Assembly: GCA_002687025.1 (NCBI GenBank)
Contig: NYZG01000225.1
Coordinates: forward strand, 1-7,932
Source: Candidatus Poribacteria bacterium
GTDB taxonomy: Bacteria; Poribacteria; WGA-4E; GCA-2687025
DNA length: 7,932 nucleotides
Reading direction: 5' to 3'
Shown here: positions 6,780 to 7,932 of the stretch, in pieces
Position numbering within the stretch: position 1 is the first letter of the stretch
How the letters are laid out: each line of letters opens with the position of its first letter
Notes under the pieces: model-generated
The model's database searches: none
Told to the model about the DNA's origin: nothing
What the model saw: only the letters and a program-made list of their open reading frames with translations
Position numbers and translations under genes: made by a program

Positions 6780-6903
6780 CGCGGCCTTCCGCCGCGTGCT
6801 GTCCAGCGGGGACCAGTCCCACCCCGTACGGCCTGTCCGCGGCGCGCTCCCAGCACCACCCGTGTGAGGCAGTGGCGTCGAAGCGGGCCGCCGCAGGATC
6901 GCG

Positions 6904-6909
6904 TATACT
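6904..6909 (+). promoter_or_regulatory. Candidate -10 element for the TonB-dependent receptor gene
   Basis: GCGTATACTC contains TATACT (5 of 6 to TATAAT), standing out in GC-rich DNA 73 nt before the receptor start. No convincing -35 hexamer lies 16-18 bases upstream, so the promoter would need an activator, an alternative sigma factor or an extended -10. Confidence 0.35.
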
Positions 6910-6969
6910 CGTCCAGGCCCGCGGCCGTCTCGCCCGCCGCCGTCATGAGACGCCGCCTTCGGTCCACGC

Positions 6970-6975
6970 AGGGAG
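6970..6975 (+). promoter_or_regulatory. Ribosome binding site selecting a GTG start
   Basis: AGGGAG lies 7 nt before GTG 6983. It decides the start: the next in-frame ATG, codon 14 (7022), would remove most of the signal peptide. Confidence 0.75.
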
Positions 6976-6982
6976 TTGTCCA

Positions 6983-7932
6983 GTGCTCAGGTACCGTCTC
7001 GGTCTGTTGGTCGCCGTGTGGATGTCGGCGGCAGCGCACGTCGTTGCGCAGGCTCCCACCGCCGCGCACGAGCTCGACGCCATCGTAGTAACCGGTGACC
7101 GCGCGGAGACACCCATCGCGTCGTCAACATCGGCGGTATCTCGGCTGTCCGCGTCGGACATGGAGATACTCCCCATCACCGACATTACGGACGCCCTCGG
7201 TTTCCTCCCTGGGGTGACGTTTTTCAACCGCGACGGCGTCGGCCGGGACGGCGTCGCGAACGTCCGAGGTTTCTACGGCGGCGGCGAGGCCGAATACCTC
7301 ATCGTCTTGCGTGATGGCGTCCCTATGAACGACGCGGAGACCGGCATCGTGGACTGGGACACGCTGGCGCTTGCCGGCGTGCATTCCATCGAGATGTTGC
7401 GGGGGGCGGCCGGATCGCTATACGGCGACGCGGCGTTGGGAGGCGTCGTGAACCTGCTCACGAGCGGGAGCGCCGAGCCCGCGACGGCCCTGTCGATGGC
7501 CGGCGGCACGTTCGGCGCGATGGACGGCAGTCTGTATTCGCAGGGCGATCTCGGGGGCCGCGCCTACACGCTGTCGCTGGCAAAGCACGCCAACGACGGA
7601 TACCGGAACCACGCGGAGCGACAGGCCGACGGCGCCGTCGGCTCCATCTCATTGCTCGACGGCGACCGGTCTTCGCTCCGGCTGGCGCTGTCGCAGAACT
7701 GGACGCGCTCGGACAGCCCCGGCCCTCTGACGGGCCGCGCCGTCGCGGTCGACCCGCGGGCGTCATCGCCCTTCTACGGCCTCGACCACTCCGACGAACG
7801 ACGCAGCCGACAGTCACTCGTCGGCGACATCGAACTCAACTCGTCGGCGACGATGTCGGGGAACATCACGCGACGATCCCGTCGCTCCGATGTGACGCGC
7901 ACGCTGCCACTCAGCCCCGACTTCGCCGACAC
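6983..7932 (+). CDS. TonB-dependent outer-membrane receptor, 3'-truncated
   Basis: The first 316 codons of a receptor that imports a bulky or scarce ligand across the outer membrane using TonB-ExbBD energy. Residues 1-24 are a Sec signal peptide: MLRYR, a hydrophobic core (LGLLVAVWMSAAA) and a VVAQA cleavage site. The TonB box follows as LDAIVVTG (31-38). The plug domain (PF07715) runs to about 155: LGFLPGVTFFNRDG, NVRGFYGGG, YLIVLRDGVPMNDAETG and IEMLRGAAGSLYGDAALGGV (136-155), the hallmark end of the plug. After it the first barrel strands begin, with alternating polar and hydrophobic residues (TALSMAGGTFGAMDGSLYSQ). Complete receptors run about 600-1,000 residues, so the rest lies beyond base 7932. 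No N-terminal carboxypeptidase-like or FecA-type signalling domain is present. The ligand cannot be read from the sequence. Confidence 0.95.
   Translation, partial: MLRYRLGLLVAVWMSAAAHVVAQAPTAAHELDAIVVTGDRAETPIASSTSAVSRLSASDMEILPITDITDALGFLPGVTFFNRDGVGRDGVANVRGFYGGGEAEYLIVLRDGVPMNDAETGIVDWDTLALAGVHSIEMLRGAAGSLYGDAALGGVVNLLTSGSAEPATALSMAGGTFGAMDGSLYSQGDLGGRAYTLSLAKHANDGYRNHAERQADGAVGSISLLDGDRSSLRLALSQNWTRSDSPGPLTGRAVAVDPRASSPFYGLDHSDERRSRQSLVGDIELNSSATMSGNITRRSRRSDVTRTLPLSPDFAD

Noticed and set aside
6505..6867. 120-codon plus-strand ORF before the TonB receptor
   Set aside because: It has no family signature, it is low in complexity with Arg/Ala runs, and its codon-position composition is less coding-like than the opposite strand.
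6862..6882. Cobalamin-riboswitch-like GCCACTG on the minus strand near the TonB receptor
   Set aside because: It is on the wrong strand for the receptor, and the surrounding conserved blocks of the riboswitch are absent.

Overview
The window is GC-rich bacterial DNA, roughly two-thirds G+C by eye. It has a strong G/C bias at third codon positions and good Shine-Dalgarno sites. The gene content is a PSD1-type DUF1549/DUF1553 protein, a Tat-exported DUF1501 protein, a cyanobacterial-style pentapeptide-repeat protein and a TonB-dependent receptor. The receptor shows a Gram-negative (diderm) cell. PSD1/DUF1501 pairs are typical of Planctomycetota, Verrucomicrobiota and Acidobacteriota, and also occur in Gemmatimonadota and similar phyla. 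An Acidobacteriota-like source fits best, but this is inference from gene content and base composition, not a marker gene.

Layout. Positions 1-2844 (+) hold the 3' part of a PSD1 gene with a CxxCH haem motif and an internal lectin-like module. It is followed after a 15-nt gap by a complete DUF1501 gene (2860-4341, +), so the two form an operon. A non-coding stretch (4342-4760) ends in an AT-rich island carrying a sigma-70-like promoter, two inverted repeats and a hairpin-rich leader. That leader precedes a small intact pentapeptide-repeat gene (4761-5174, +).

From 5175 to 6982 (about 1.8 kb) no convincingly intact gene is visible. Two decayed genes can be recognised. One is the extreme C-terminal end of a large TPR/AAA-type regulator (about 5488-5820), interrupted by an in-frame stop. 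The other is a nearly full-length PaiB-family FMN-binding regulator (5883-6483) broken by two single-base deletions. A minus-strand ORF of unknown identity (6480-6779) converges on it. The window ends in the 5' third or so of a TonB-dependent receptor (6983-7932, +), complete from its GTG start through signal peptide, TonB box and plug domain.

How the genes may work together. The PSD1 and DUF1501 proteins are an established pair of exported proteins, probably a haem protein acting with an alkaline-phosphatase-superfamily protein in the envelope. Their substrate is unknown. The TonB receptor is an outer-membrane importer and is probably a separate transcription unit. The pentapeptide gene is a separate unit too. 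I see no clear new defence or mobile system. The observations most worth checking are the gene graveyard between the pentapeptide gene and the receptor, and the structured leader of the pentapeptide gene, in which the ribosome-binding site lies inside a hairpin.
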